A DNA stretch of 32,157 nt, taken from NCBI GenBank assembly GCA_050486545.1, contig JBJHDM010000037.1, positions 1-32,157 of the forward strand, given 5' to 3'. Within the stretch, counting starts at the first letter, position 1. Every line of letters begins with the position of its first letter. The notes beneath the pieces are model-generated. The model had not been told where the DNA came from. It worked only from the letters and a program-made list of their open reading frames with translations, and did no database searches. The position numbers were made by a program, and so were the translations under genes. Of the stretch, positions 24,131 through 31,895 are shown in pieces. This stretch comes from DAOMNN01 sp050486545 (GTDB lineage: Bacteria; Pseudomonadota; Gammaproteobacteria; Burkholderiales; Rhodocyclaceae).

Positions 24131-25081
24131 ATGCGCGCACCTCGCTGGTATCTCGCACTGCTGGTCACAGCCCTGACGATGGCCGTCGCGCTCGCACTGG
24201 TCAGCGCGCATATCCGCCTCGTCAATTCGGGGCTCGGATGCACCGACTGGCCCCAGTGCTATGGGCAGATCGGCGCCTACGCCGCCGACGGTGCGACGCG
24301 CACCCATCGCGTTCTGGCCAGTGCCCTCGGGCTGGTCGTCCTCGTCGTTGCCGGTGCAGCACTGTGGCCGCGGATGCGTTTCACGAACTGGGGGTCGCCG
24401 GTCGCGCTGCTGCTCGTCATGATCGGCCTTGCCGTACTCGGCAACTGGTCATCCGGGCTGCTGCGGCCAGGGGTCGTTCTCGCCAATTTCACCGGAGGGA
24501 TCGTGATGGCGGCCCTGCTCTGGTGGATGCTGATCGCAGCGCTTCGGACGCATGCCCTCCCTCCTCCGGACAGGAATCGCACGGCCTTGCACGGGTGGTC
24601 CGTTTTCGCGATCGGCCTGCTGTTCATCCAGATCCTGCTCGGCGGACTGGTGAGCGCTTTCTTTGCCGCCCTTGCCTGTGGGACCTCACCGACGTGCGGC
24701 GGAAGCTGGATGCCAGGGTTGCCGTGGACCGAGCTGTCGGCGCTGGCCGGACAGCTCGAACTCGACGCGAGCGGTCGTGTGATCGTCGGCGACACTCTTG
24801 CCGGCCTGCACATGAGCCACCGACTGCTTGGTTTCGCGCTGGTCCCGGTGCTCGGCCGGGTCGCCTGGCTGTTCCATCGAGATGGCCGCAGCGGCCTGGC
24901 GCTGACCATTGCCGCGATCACGCTCGCAGAGATCGCACTCGGGGTCGTATCGGTCCAACTCGGCCTGCCCGCGTGGATCGTACTCGCGCACTATGCACTG
25001 GCGCTGGCCCTGCTGCTATTGCTGCTGGGCGAGGCGAATCGATTCGCCGCACCGGCGCGCCACGGTGTGGCAGCGTGCTGA
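24131..25081 (+). CDS. CtaA-type heme A synthase homologue with two Cys pairs
   Basis: A 316-aa, eight-helix protein of the CtaA/COX15 family, which oxidises the heme O methyl group to formyl to make heme A. Conserved parts include HIRLVNSGLGCTDWPQC, the heme-ligand His candidates in ATRTHRVLAS, LHMSHRLLGF and LAHYALAL, and Cys pairs in both outer loops (CTDWPQC and CGTSPTC). Such Cys pairs mark the Bacillus-like and some proteobacterial CtaA forms. It differs strongly from the second homologue that follows. Start ATG 24131 is 20 bp after the lipoprotein stop. It may be a true synthase, a partner, or specific for a modified heme. Confidence 0.8.
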   Translation: MRAPRWYLALLVTALTMAVALALVSAHIRLVNSGLGCTDWPQCYGQIGAYAADGATRTHRVLASALGLVVLVVAGAALWPRMRFTNWGSPVALLLVMIGLAVLGNWSSGLLRPGVVLANFTGGIVMAALLWWMLIAALRTHALPPPDRNRTALHGWSVFAIGLLFIQILLGGLVSAFFAALACGTSPTCGGSWMPGLPWTELSALAGQLELDASGRVIVGDTLAGLHMSHRLLGFALVPVLGRVAWLFHRDGRSGLALTIAAITLAEIALGVVSVQLGLPAWIVLAHYALALALLLLLLGEANRFAAPARHGVAAC

Positions 25082-25142
25082 ACGGCCACGCCGAAGACAT
25101 TGCAGTGCGGAAGAAAACTGATTTTTCCAGGGAGAAGATGCA

Positions 25143-26195
25143 GTGAATGCCATGGATGGGAACCCGCGCGATCGAATGCACATTGCGATCTGGTTGCTGA
25201 CCTGCTGTGCGCTGATTCTGGGGATTGTCCTGATCGGAGGCCTCACGCGGCTGACCGGCTCCGGCCTGTCGATGGTGCAATGGAAGCCGACCAGCCTGCT
25301 GCCGCCTCTCAACGAGGTCCAGTGGCTGGCCGAGTTCGCTCTGTATCGCCAATCGCCGGAATACCGCTACGTCAACATCGGCATGACGGTCGAGGGATTC
25401 AAGTCGATCTTCTGGCTCGAATACATCCACCGCATGATCGGGCGGTTCATCGGCCTGGCCTTCCTGTTGCCCTTCCTCTATTTCTGGATTCGCGGCAAGA
25501 TCGAGCGCGGCCTGCTCCCGAAGCTGATCGCGATGTTCATCCTCGGCGGCATGCAGGGCGTGCTCGGGTGGTTCATGGTCGCCAGCGGCCTGTCCGAGGA
25601 CCCGCACGTCAGCCAGTACCGGCTGACCGCGCACCTCGGGCTCGCCGTCGTGATCTACGTCTACATCCTTTGGGTCGCGCTCGATCTGCTGGCGCGTGAC
25701 AAGGTCCGCTTCGACCCTGACGTCCCTTCGCTGCGGCGTTTCGCATCGGGCCTGACCGCGTTCGCATTTGTGACGATCCTCTCGGGCGGTTTCGTCGCAG
25801 GACTCAAGGCAGGGTATGCGTACAACACCTTCCCGCTGATGGGTGGGCAGTGGATTCCGGACGGGCTGTTCTCACTGCAGCCCCTGTGGTCGAACTTCTT
25901 CGATAACGTAGTCACCGTGCAATTCACACACCGCATGCTCGCAATCACGCTGTTCGCGTTGATCTTGGCATTGTGGCTGGGTGCCCGAAAATACACCCTG
26001 GACTCCGGTACGCGGATCGCGCTTCACGCCACGCTGGGTCTTGCCGTCCTGCAGGTCACGCTGGGCATTTCGACCCTGGTGATGCACGTCCCGATCGGGA
26101 TCGCATCCGCACACCAGACCGTTGCCGTCGTGCTGCTCACGGCGCTCGTGGTCCTTGCGCACCGCTTGCGTCGGCCGCAAGGCATCCCTCTGTAA
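25143..26195 (+). CDS. ctaA: Heme A synthase, COX15 type
   Basis: A 350-aa, eight-helix protein of the mitochondrial/alphaproteobacterial-like COX15 class. It carries GGLTRLTGSGLSMVQWKP, which replaces the Cys-containing first loop, and EYIHRMIGRF and TAHLGLAVV in the first half. QFTHRMLAI and SAHQTVAVV in the second half give four candidate heme-ligating His. No outer-loop Cys pairs. I chose GTG 25143 with AGGGAG eight bases upstream; ATG 25152 is too far from that site. It is the last gene of the plus-strand operon and makes heme A from CtaB-derived heme O. Confidence 0.93.
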   Translation: MNAMDGNPRDRMHIAIWLLTCCALILGIVLIGGLTRLTGSGLSMVQWKPTSLLPPLNEVQWLAEFALYRQSPEYRYVNIGMTVEGFKSIFWLEYIHRMIGRFIGLAFLLPFLYFWIRGKIERGLLPKLIAMFILGGMQGVLGWFMVASGLSEDPHVSQYRLTAHLGLAVVIYVYILWVALDLLARDKVRFDPDVPSLRRFASGLTAFAFVTILSGGFVAGLKAGYAYNTFPLMGGQWIPDGLFSLQPLWSNFFDNVVTVQFTHRMLAITLFALILALWLGARKYTLDSGTRIALHATLGLAVLQVTLGISTLVMHVPIGIASAHQTVAVVLLTALVVLAHRLRRPQGIPL

Positions 26196-26249
26196 TCGAT
26201 CTTCGGAACAGCCCGGAAACGCCGGCCCGTCCGGGCCGGTATCGGTCGT

Positions 26250-26828
26250 TCAGGGCTTCAGGGTCGCGAACCAGGCCGCGAGATCGTTGATCTCGTCATT
26301 GCCGAGTTCGGCCGCAGCCGGCGACATCAGGGGGTCCTCGCGGATCCCGTCGCGGAACTTGCGCATCTGCTTGATGAGATAGTCGGCTTTCTGCCCGGCC
26401 AGGTTGGGCCATTCACGGTTCGGACTGCGACCGTCGGCGCCGTGACACTCTGCGCACGCACCCGCCAGCTCCCGCCCGCGCTCGGCGATGCCATCACCCG
26501 GCGGGCTGGTGTGATCGGCCGGCAGGCCAGAGTAATAGGCTGCCAGGTCGCGAATGTTCCTATCCGTCAGCGGACGCGCCATCGGCGTCATCAGCGAATC
26601 CTTGCGTGTCCCTTCCCGGAACGCATTCATCTGCTTGATCAGGTAGAGATCGTTCTGCCCCGCGATGTTCGGCCAGCGCTCGTTGCGCCCGATACCGTCC
26701 ATGCCATGGCAGCTTGCGCAAGCACCGGTCGCCCTCGCCATGCCTGCCGCAGCATCCCCTGCGAGGACGACCTGAGGCACGGCCAAGACCGCGGCGACGG
26801 CAAATGAAACGGCAAGGAACTTCATCAT
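26250..26828 (-). CDS. Dihaem cytochrome c4
   Basis: A 192-aa periplasmic electron carrier. A signal peptide (FLAVSFAVAAVLAVPQVVLA) is followed by two homologous class I cytochrome c domains. Heme sites are CASCHG and CAECHG, each followed by a repeated RxxWPNIAGQ/REWPNLAGQ block and a Met ligand region (LMTPMA, LMSPAA). Cytochrome c4 feeds heme-copper enzymes in many beta- and gammaproteobacteria, so it is a plausible donor to the CuA subunit at 22287. Two adjacent ATG codons (26828, 26825) are possible starts; neither has a strong ribosome site. Confidence 0.95.
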   Translation of the reverse strand: MMKFLAVSFAVAAVLAVPQVVLAGDAAAGMARATGACASCHGMDGIGRNERWPNIAGQNDLYLIKQMNAFREGTRKDSLMTPMARPLTDRNIRDLAAYYSGLPADHTSPPGDGIAERGRELAGACAECHGADGRSPNREWPNLAGQKADYLIKQMRKFRDGIREDPLMSPAAAELGNDEINDLAAWFATLKP

Positions 26829-26928
26829 GCAATCCGCATACAGGTTGAAACGTTCGTGTTCTGGAGCATACGGCAGAGGCGCCGACCAGGTTTCGGACCT
26901 TGGGCGCTCCCGATGCAGGCCCGACCGC

Positions 26929-27004
26929 TGGTGCCGACAGTCTGACTCGAACAGACGACCTACCGCTTACAAGGCGGTTGCTCTACCAACTGAGCTATGC
27001 CGGC
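26929..27004 (-). tRNA. tRNA-Thr (anticodon UGU)
   Basis: A 76-nt tRNA with acceptor GCCGGCA/TGTCGGC (one G-U pair), discriminator A and encoded CCA (26931-26929). The D arm AGCTCAGTTGGTAGAGC is standard, and the anticodon loop CTTGTAA on ACCGC/GCGGT gives TGT. The T arm is CTGTTCGAGTCAG. No separate terminator is seen before cytochrome c4. Confidence 0.97.
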
Positions 27005-27087
27005 GCGCGGCGGATTATAGCGCAACTCGGGGGAGGGGCCGGTGCGTCCTCCCCGCGCGCCACGCCGGAACGACGACCTGTCCCGGA

Positions 27088-27918
27088 TCAGGCCTCCAGG
27101 GCAACCGGGTCGAGTCGACGGCCCTGCTGCCCCAGCAAGGCATGCAGTGAAACGATCGATCCGATCATGATGAGGGCCGGCGACTTCAGCGCGGCCTTGC
27201 GTACCGCTTCCACGATGGTCCCGAGGGTCGCCGTCACCGTAACCTGCTCGGGCGTCGTGCCGGCATGGACAACCGCTGCCGGCGTATCGGCCGGCAATCC
27301 ATGTCGGGACAATTCACGGCAGATGATTTCGAGTGCGCCGAGCCCCATGTAGATCACGACGGTCTGGTGCGGACGCGCGAGCGCCGGCCAGTCGAGATTG
27401 ACCGTACCATCCTTGAGGTGCCCGGTCGTAAAGACCACGGTACGCGAATGATCGCGATGCGTCAGGGGCATGCCCGTACAGGCCGAGATCCCGGATGCGG
27501 CCGTGATCCCGGGCACGACCTCGCACTCGATCCCGGACGCGAGCAGCTCTTCCATCTCCTCGCCGCCACGGCCGAAGATGAACGGGTCGCCGCCCTTCAG
27601 GCGCACCACCCTGAGCCCCTCGAGGGCGAGATCCACCAGCAAGCGGTTGATCTGGTCCTGCGGGAGCGCATGATTGCCGGCCTCCTTGCCTGCATAGATC
27701 CGCCGCGCCGAGGGATTGAGCAAGTCGAGAACACCTTCTCCGACAAGGTGATCGAACACGACCGCCTCGGCCTCGCGCAGGACTCTCGCGGCCTTCAGCG
27801 TCAGAAGTTCCGGGTCGCCCGGGCCTGCACCGACCAGAAATACCTTGCCCGGCTCCCTGCCCGTCTTCGGTCTGGCGGCGTAACGCCTCGCGGCATCAAG
27901 GCTGAACTGCTCGCTCAT
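27088..27918 (-). CDS. nirE: Uroporphyrinogen-III C-methyltransferase for heme d1
   Basis: A 276-aa SAM-dependent enzyme making precorrin-2 from uroporphyrinogen III, the first committed step to siroheme and heme d1. Motifs: VGAGPGDPELLTLKA (SAM loop), VRLKGGDPFIFGRGGEE, VPGITAASG and PLTHRDHS. No CysG dehydrogenase domain is attached, so precorrin-2 oxidation and iron insertion must come from elsewhere. It could equally be called cobA/sumT, but its position divergent from nirC-nirJ makes NirE the natural reading. ATG 27918 has AGGAG eight bases upstream; an upstream in-frame start at 27963 lacks one. Confidence 0.92.
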   Translation of the reverse strand: MSEQFSLDAARRYAARPKTGREPGKVFLVGAGPGDPELLTLKAARVLREAEAVVFDHLVGEGVLDLLNPSARRIYAGKEAGNHALPQDQINRLLVDLALEGLRVVRLKGGDPFIFGRGGEEMEELLASGIECEVVPGITAASGISACTGMPLTHRDHSRTVVFTTGHLKDGTVNLDWPALARPHQTVVIYMGLGALEIICRELSRHGLPADTPAAVVHAGTTPEQVTVTATLGTIVEAVRKAALKSPALIMIGSIVSLHALLGQQGRRLDPVALEA

Positions 27919-27966
27919 CAATGACTCTCCTGTACTGCCGCATCGAAACCGTCTCACGGCCATTTT

Positions 27967-28068
27967 TTGACATTGAACAACAAATCGTCCCTGGTCGCCA
28001 CTTTATCCCTACGGCCATCCGGGGAAATTAACGCACATCAAGGAGCACCAAAAGTACGGCGTCGATAC
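27967..28068. promoter_or_regulatory. nirE-nirC divergent control region with two FNR/Dnr-like sites
   Basis: Site A, TTGAC-ATTG-AACAA (27967-27980), and site B, TTAAC-GCAC-ATCAA (28028-28041), resemble TTGAT-N4-ATCAA with three and two mismatches. Site B is followed at the class II distance (31 bp centre to centre) by a plus-strand -10-like GATACT (28063-28068), fitting a promoter for nirC onward. Site A lies about 50 bp before the nirE start. The rest of the 238-bp spacer shows nothing further. Confidence 0.5.
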
Positions 28069-28156
28069 TCGACCCGACCGATGCTTGGTATGCTTGGTCG
28101 TGCCGGAAGACGGTTTTCCGGCTGCCGCCCAGAATCGAGAAAACGAGGTTTCATCC

Positions 28157-28525
28157 GTGTTTTTGCGCCGTTTCACCCTCCCGATCGCCGTCGCAGCCAG
28201 CCTGATCGGCGGCCATGTCCAAGCCGAAACGCCGATCCCCGACGACGACCGGATCCAACAGCTGGTCCATCTGGTTCGCCAGGATTGCGGTTCCTGCCAT
28301 GGCCTGACCCTCAAGGGCGGGCTCGGCCCTGCCCTGCTTCCGGAGACGCTGCGCGACAAGCCCGCGGAAGGCCTGGTCGCCACCATCGTCAGCGGGCGCC
28401 CCGGGACGCCGATGCCGCCCTTCCGCGGCATCGTGACCGAAGACGAGGCCGCTTGGATCGTGGATCGGCTGATGAACGGGTTTCCCGAGGGCGATGGCCC
28501 CATTCCCGCTGCGACCCCGCAATGA
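28157..28525 (+). CDS. nirC: Small cytochrome c of the heme d1 cluster
   Basis: A 122-aa periplasmic monoheme protein. A signal peptide (FLRRFTLPIAVAASLIGGHVQA) is followed by a c-heme site CGSCHGLT and a downstream Met ligand candidate in GTPMPPF. Size, motif and place directly before nirF match NirC (cytochrome c55x), which has been linked to electron transfer to cd1 nitrite reductase and to the last heme d1 step with NirF. I chose GTG 28157, eight bases after GAGG and just before the signal peptide; the longer frame from 28085 adds non-signal sequence. Its stop overlaps an ATG (28522) that is in frame with nirF. Confidence 0.88.
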   Translation: MFLRRFTLPIAVAASLIGGHVQAETPIPDDDRIQQLVHLVRQDCGSCHGLTLKGGLGPALLPETLRDKPAEGLVATIVSGRPGTPMPPFRGIVTEDEAAWIVDRLMNGFPEGDGPIPAATPQ

Positions 28526-28548
28526 TCCCCAAAGTTCGCGAGAGACTT

Positions 28549-29742
28549 ATGAAATTCAAGCAGATGATCCAACGCGCGAGCTGGCTGCTGCCGGCCCTGC
28601 TCCTGTCGACCGGCACGATCGCGCAAAGCCTGTCACCACGCGGCACGGGCGATCTCGGGGTCGTCATCGAGCGCGCGACCGGAGAGGTGCAGATCGTGGA
28701 GAGCACCGGGCGAAGCAGCCTCGCACAGGTCTCCGGACTGGGCGACCTTTCCCACGCGTCGATCGTGTTTTCGCGCGACACCCGTTATGCGTTCGTCTTC
28801 GGGCGTGACGGAGCCCTGACCAAGGTGGATCTGCTCGATGCGAAGATCGTCGGACGCGTCGTCCAGGCCGGCAATGCCATCGGCGGTGCGATTTCCCAGG
28901 ATGGGCGCATCCTGGTCGCACAGAACTACGAACCGGGTGGAATCAAGGCCTTCGATACCGAGACCCTGGAACAGATCGCCGAGGTGCCCGCATATTACGG
29001 CAACGACGGCCAGCGGGCGAAGGTCGTCGGATTGCGTGACCTTCCGGGGAATCGCTTCGTGTATTCCCTTTTCGAGGCAGGCGAGATCTGGCTCACAGAC
29101 CTCTCCGATCCGTCCAATCCGGTCACCGAGCGTTTCCCGGCGGGCAAGCAGCCCTACGATGCGCTGGTTACACCCGACGCACGCTACTACATCGCCGGTC
29201 TGTTCGGCGAGGACGGCCTGTCGATGCTCGACCTGTGGAAGACCGACCAGGGGGTGCGGACGATCCTCCCCGGATACGGTCGCGGCGAGGAACCTCTTCC
29301 GGTCTACAAGATGCCGCATCTGCGCGGATGGGCAGTCGCGGGCGGCCGCGCCTATCTGCCGGCGATCGGGCGCCACGAGGTGCTCGTGGTCGAACTGGGC
29401 ACCTGGAAGGAAGTCGGGCGCATCCCGGTCAAGAGCCAGCCGGTGTTCGTGATGGCCCGCCCCGACGGACGCGAGGTCTGGGTCAACTTCGCATTCCCCG
29501 ACAACAGCTGGATGCAGATCATCGATACGCTCGAGAACGAGGTCGTCCACACCTTCGAACCCGGCCGGGCGATCCTCCACATGGAGTTCACACCAAAAGG
29601 CGAGCACATCTGGATTTCCGCACGCGACGACAACAAGGTCGTGATCTATGACACGCGCACGCGTGAAAAACTCGGCGAACTTCCGGCAACGAGTCCGAGC
29701 GGCATCTTCTTCACGAGCCGCGCGTTCCGTAGCGGTTTCTGA
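28549..29742 (+). CDS. nirF: Heme d1 biosynthesis protein NirF (beta-propeller)
   Basis: A 397-aa exported protein with the NirF opening SPRGTGDLGVVIERATG and propeller repeats such as HASIVFSRDTRYAFVFGRDG and VTPDARYYIAGLFGEDG spread along its length, ending in ISARDDNKVVIYDTRTREKLG. NirF acts in the periplasm on the last steps, where dihydro-heme d1 is oxidised to heme d1. The signal peptide region (SWLLPALLLSTGTIAQS) has no lipobox Cys, so unlike lipoprotein NirF forms it should be soluble. ATG 28549 follows a GAGAG site; ATG 28522, overlapping the nirC stop as ATGA, would add nine residues. Confidence 0.95.
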   Translation: MKFKQMIQRASWLLPALLLSTGTIAQSLSPRGTGDLGVVIERATGEVQIVESTGRSSLAQVSGLGDLSHASIVFSRDTRYAFVFGRDGALTKVDLLDAKIVGRVVQAGNAIGGAISQDGRILVAQNYEPGGIKAFDTETLEQIAEVPAYYGNDGQRAKVVGLRDLPGNRFVYSLFEAGEIWLTDLSDPSNPVTERFPAGKQPYDALVTPDARYYIAGLFGEDGLSMLDLWKTDQGVRTILPGYGRGEEPLPVYKMPHLRGWAVAGGRAYLPAIGRHEVLVVELGTWKEVGRIPVKSQPVFVMARPDGREVWVNFAFPDNSWMQIIDTLENEVVHTFEPGRAILHMEFTPKGEHIWISARDDNKVVIYDTRTREKLGELPATSPSGIFFTSRAFRSGF

Positions 29743-29743
29743 G

Positions 29744-30811
29744 ATGTCGGGTACCGCGCACGCACCCTCGATCAACGATTCGATCAAGCGGATCGCACCG
29801 GAACCGGGCAGTGCGGATTTCCGCCTGCTGAACGACTATCAGCGCGATTTTCCGCTGGTGCCCCGCCCGTTTGCAGCCGTAGCGGCGGACGTCGGGCTCG
29901 ACGAGGAAGCCGTGCTGAACCGCTTCCGCAGCTTTACAGAAGACGGCGTCGTCAGCCGCATCGGTGCCGTCTTCGCACCCAGGCGCCTGGGCGCGAGCGC
30001 ACTGGCCGCGCTGTCGGCCCCGGAAGCGCGCATCGAGGAGATCGCCGCCCGCGTCAACGCGGTCGCCGAGGTCAATCACAACTACCTGCGCGAACACGCG
30101 TTCAACATGTGGTTCGTGATCACGGCCGAGTCGGGCAAGCGTCTGTCCGAGGTCGTATCAGGCATCGAGCACGACACGGGATGTACCGTACTCGTCCTTC
30201 CGCTCGAAGAGGAGTTCCATATCGACCTGGGGTTCTGCCTGGCGGGCACCGCTCGCACCGCCCCGGCCGCAAGCCCGCTCGCCCTGCCCGCGCTGGGCGA
30301 GGCGGCATGTGCCATGCCCGAAGTCGAACGCACGCTCACGCGTGCGCTCCAGTCCGGTCTGCCGCTGGAGCTTCGGCCGTTCGAAGCCCTGGGTCGAAGC
30401 ATCGGCCTGTCGGAGCAGTTGGTCATCGAGTTGATCGAACGCTGGCAGTCCGACGGCCTGGTCAAGCGCTTCGGCGTGGTCGTGCGCCACCATGAGCTGG
30501 GCTTCCGCGCCAACGCGATGTGCGTCTGGGACATCCCATGCGAGCAGGTCAGCGCTGCCGGCCGCGCCCTGGCGGCAGAGCCGGACGTCACGCTCTGCTA
30601 TCGCCGCACGCGCGTCCCTCCGCACTGGCCCTACAACCTGTTCTGCATGATCCACGGCAAGTCGCGCGACGTCGTCGAGCGCATCCGCAACGACCTCGCT
30701 ACCCGTCTCGGACTCGACCAATGGCCGCATGCCGTGCTGTTCAGCACACGTCGATTCAAGCAACGCGGGGCTCGCTACCTTCCCGCAAAGAAGCGGGAGC
30801 ACGACGCATGA
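29744..30811 (+). CDS. nirDL: Siroheme decarboxylase NirDL (NirD-NirL fusion)
   Basis: A 355-aa protein made of two AsnC/Lrp-like halves. The NirD-like half (about 25-160) ends in NYLREHAFNMWFVI. The NirL-like half (about 190-345) ends in CYRRTRVPPHWPYNLFCMIHG. Each has a winged-helix part and the decarboxylase core. With NirG and NirH it converts siroheme to 12,18-didecarboxysiroheme in the cytoplasm by removing two acetate carboxyls. The His/Arg-rich NYxREH and CYRR blocks are the likely active-site signatures. Fusion of D and L is known in several denitrifiers. ATG 29744 is one base past the nirF stop. Confidence 0.94.
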   Translation: MSGTAHAPSINDSIKRIAPEPGSADFRLLNDYQRDFPLVPRPFAAVAADVGLDEEAVLNRFRSFTEDGVVSRIGAVFAPRRLGASALAALSAPEARIEEIAARVNAVAEVNHNYLREHAFNMWFVITAESGKRLSEVVSGIEHDTGCTVLVLPLEEEFHIDLGFCLAGTARTAPAASPLALPALGEAACAMPEVERTLTRALQSGLPLELRPFEALGRSIGLSEQLVIELIERWQSDGLVKRFGVVVRHHELGFRANAMCVWDIPCEQVSAAGRALAAEPDVTLCYRRTRVPPHWPYNLFCMIHGKSRDVVERIRNDLATRLGLDQWPHAVLFSTRRFKQRGARYLPAKKREHDA

Positions 30812-31284
30812 AGCCCTCCCTGTCCACCCCGGACATCGCACCCGACGAGATCGACCGGCGGATCATCAACGCCTTGCAAGGGGAGTTCCCGTTGTCGAGG
30901 ACCCCGTTTGCAGACGTGGGCAAGGCGCTCGGACTCGATGAAGCGGAGATCCTCTCCCGCCTGTCCAGCTTGCTCGAGACGCGCACGCTCACGCGCTTCG
31001 GCCCGATGTTCCAGATCGAACGCATGGGCGGCGCCTTTTGTCTTGCGGCGATGCAGGTCCCCGAGGAACGCTTCGAGACGGTCAACACCGAAGTCAACGC
31101 CTTCTCCGAAGTCGCTCACAACTACCGGCGCGAACACGCACTGAACATGTGGTTCGTGCTCGCCACAGAACGCCCGGAAGGCATCCACGATGCGGCTGTC
31201 CGCATCGAGGCCGCGACCGGCATCCCGGTATTCCTGTTCCCGAAGGAACGCGAGTACTTCGTCGAAATGAAGCTGGAGGCGTGA
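30808..31284 (+). CDS. nirG: Siroheme decarboxylase subunit NirG
   Basis: A 158-aa Lrp/AsnC-fold subunit. The N-terminal winged helix (DEIDRRIINALQGEFPLSRTPF) is followed by the core with HNYRREHALNMWFVLATE, the same signature as the NirD half of NirDL, to which it is paralogous. Its ATG overlaps the nirDL stop (ATGA) with GGGAG eight bases upstream, so it is translationally coupled. It acts with NirH and NirDL on siroheme. Confidence 0.94.
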   Translation: MKPSLSTPDIAPDEIDRRIINALQGEFPLSRTPFADVGKALGLDEAEILSRLSSLLETRTLTRFGPMFQIERMGGAFCLAAMQVPEERFETVNTEVNAFSEVAHNYRREHALNMWFVLATERPEGIHDAAVRIEAATGIPVFLFPKEREYFVEMKLEA

Positions 31285-31811
31285 TGTCCGCGCAGGCACA
31301 GAGGGAAGCATCCCGCACCCCGCAACTCGACGAAATCGACCGCCGCATCGTCCTGGTGACCCAGGGCGGCCTTCCGCTCGTACCGGACCCCTGGGGTGCA
31401 GTGGCCGACGAGGTCGGCATTGCCGTCGATGAACTCCTGCAGCGCGTGCAGGTCATGCTCGATGGCGGAGTGATCCGCCGGATCGGCGCGGTTCCCAACC
31501 ATTATGCGATCGGCTATACCGCCAACGGCATGAGCGTATGGGACATCGCCGACGAGGAGATCGACGCGGTCGGCGAATTCGTCGGCGCTCTCGATTTCGT
31601 GACGCACTGCTACCGGCGTCCGAGGCGCCTGCCCGAATGGCCCTACAATCTCTTCGCAATGGTGCACGGGCGCAGCCGCGAAGCCGTCTGCCAGCAGATC
31701 GACGACATCGCACACCTGCTGGCCGAGCGCTTTCCCGGCGCGTGCCGCAGTCGCGACGTATTGTTCTCTTCCGCGATCCTCAAGAAGACGGGATTGCGGA
31801 TCGGCCAGTGA
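31284..31811 (+). CDS. nirH: Siroheme decarboxylase subunit NirH
   Basis: A 175-aa Lrp/AsnC-fold subunit of the NirL-like type, with LDEIDRRIVLVTQGGLPL near the start and HCYRRPRRLPEWPYNLFAMVHG as its core signature. It is paralogous to the C-terminal half of NirDL. The start overlaps the nirG stop (TGATG) with GGAGG just upstream. D/L and G/H thus repeat the same two-part arrangement, once fused and once as separate genes. Confidence 0.94.
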   Translation: MSAQAQREASRTPQLDEIDRRIVLVTQGGLPLVPDPWGAVADEVGIAVDELLQRVQVMLDGGVIRRIGAVPNHYAIGYTANGMSVWDIADEEIDAVGEFVGALDFVTHCYRRPRRLPEWPYNLFAMVHGRSREAVCQQIDDIAHLLAERFPGACRSRDVLFSSAILKKTGLRIGQ

Positions 31812-31833
31812 CCCGGCCCGTCGGCCGGGTTTG
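31811..31833 (+). other. Hairpin between nirH and nirJ
   Basis: ACCCGGCC-CGTC-GGCCGGGT, an 8-bp perfect stem overlapping the last base of the nirH stop and followed by TT, then GACC. The T-run is too short for a full terminator, so it may attenuate transcription into nirJ or protect the upstream mRNA end. Confidence 0.5.
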
Positions 31834-31895
31834 ACCGCAATCATTTTTCCGCACGACGCGCTGCGGTCTAATGGCATCCGAACCGGAGAAGCCCG

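Noticed and set aside
26222..26240. A GC-rich hairpin between ctaA and cytochrome c4 as a bidirectional terminator
   Set aside because: The palindrome GCCGGCCCG/CGGGCCGGT is real but has no T-run on either strand, so termination is not supported.
27088..27918. The methyltransferase as a cobalamin-pathway cobA
   Set aside because: No other cobalamin gene is nearby, while it is divergent from a complete run of heme d1 genes.
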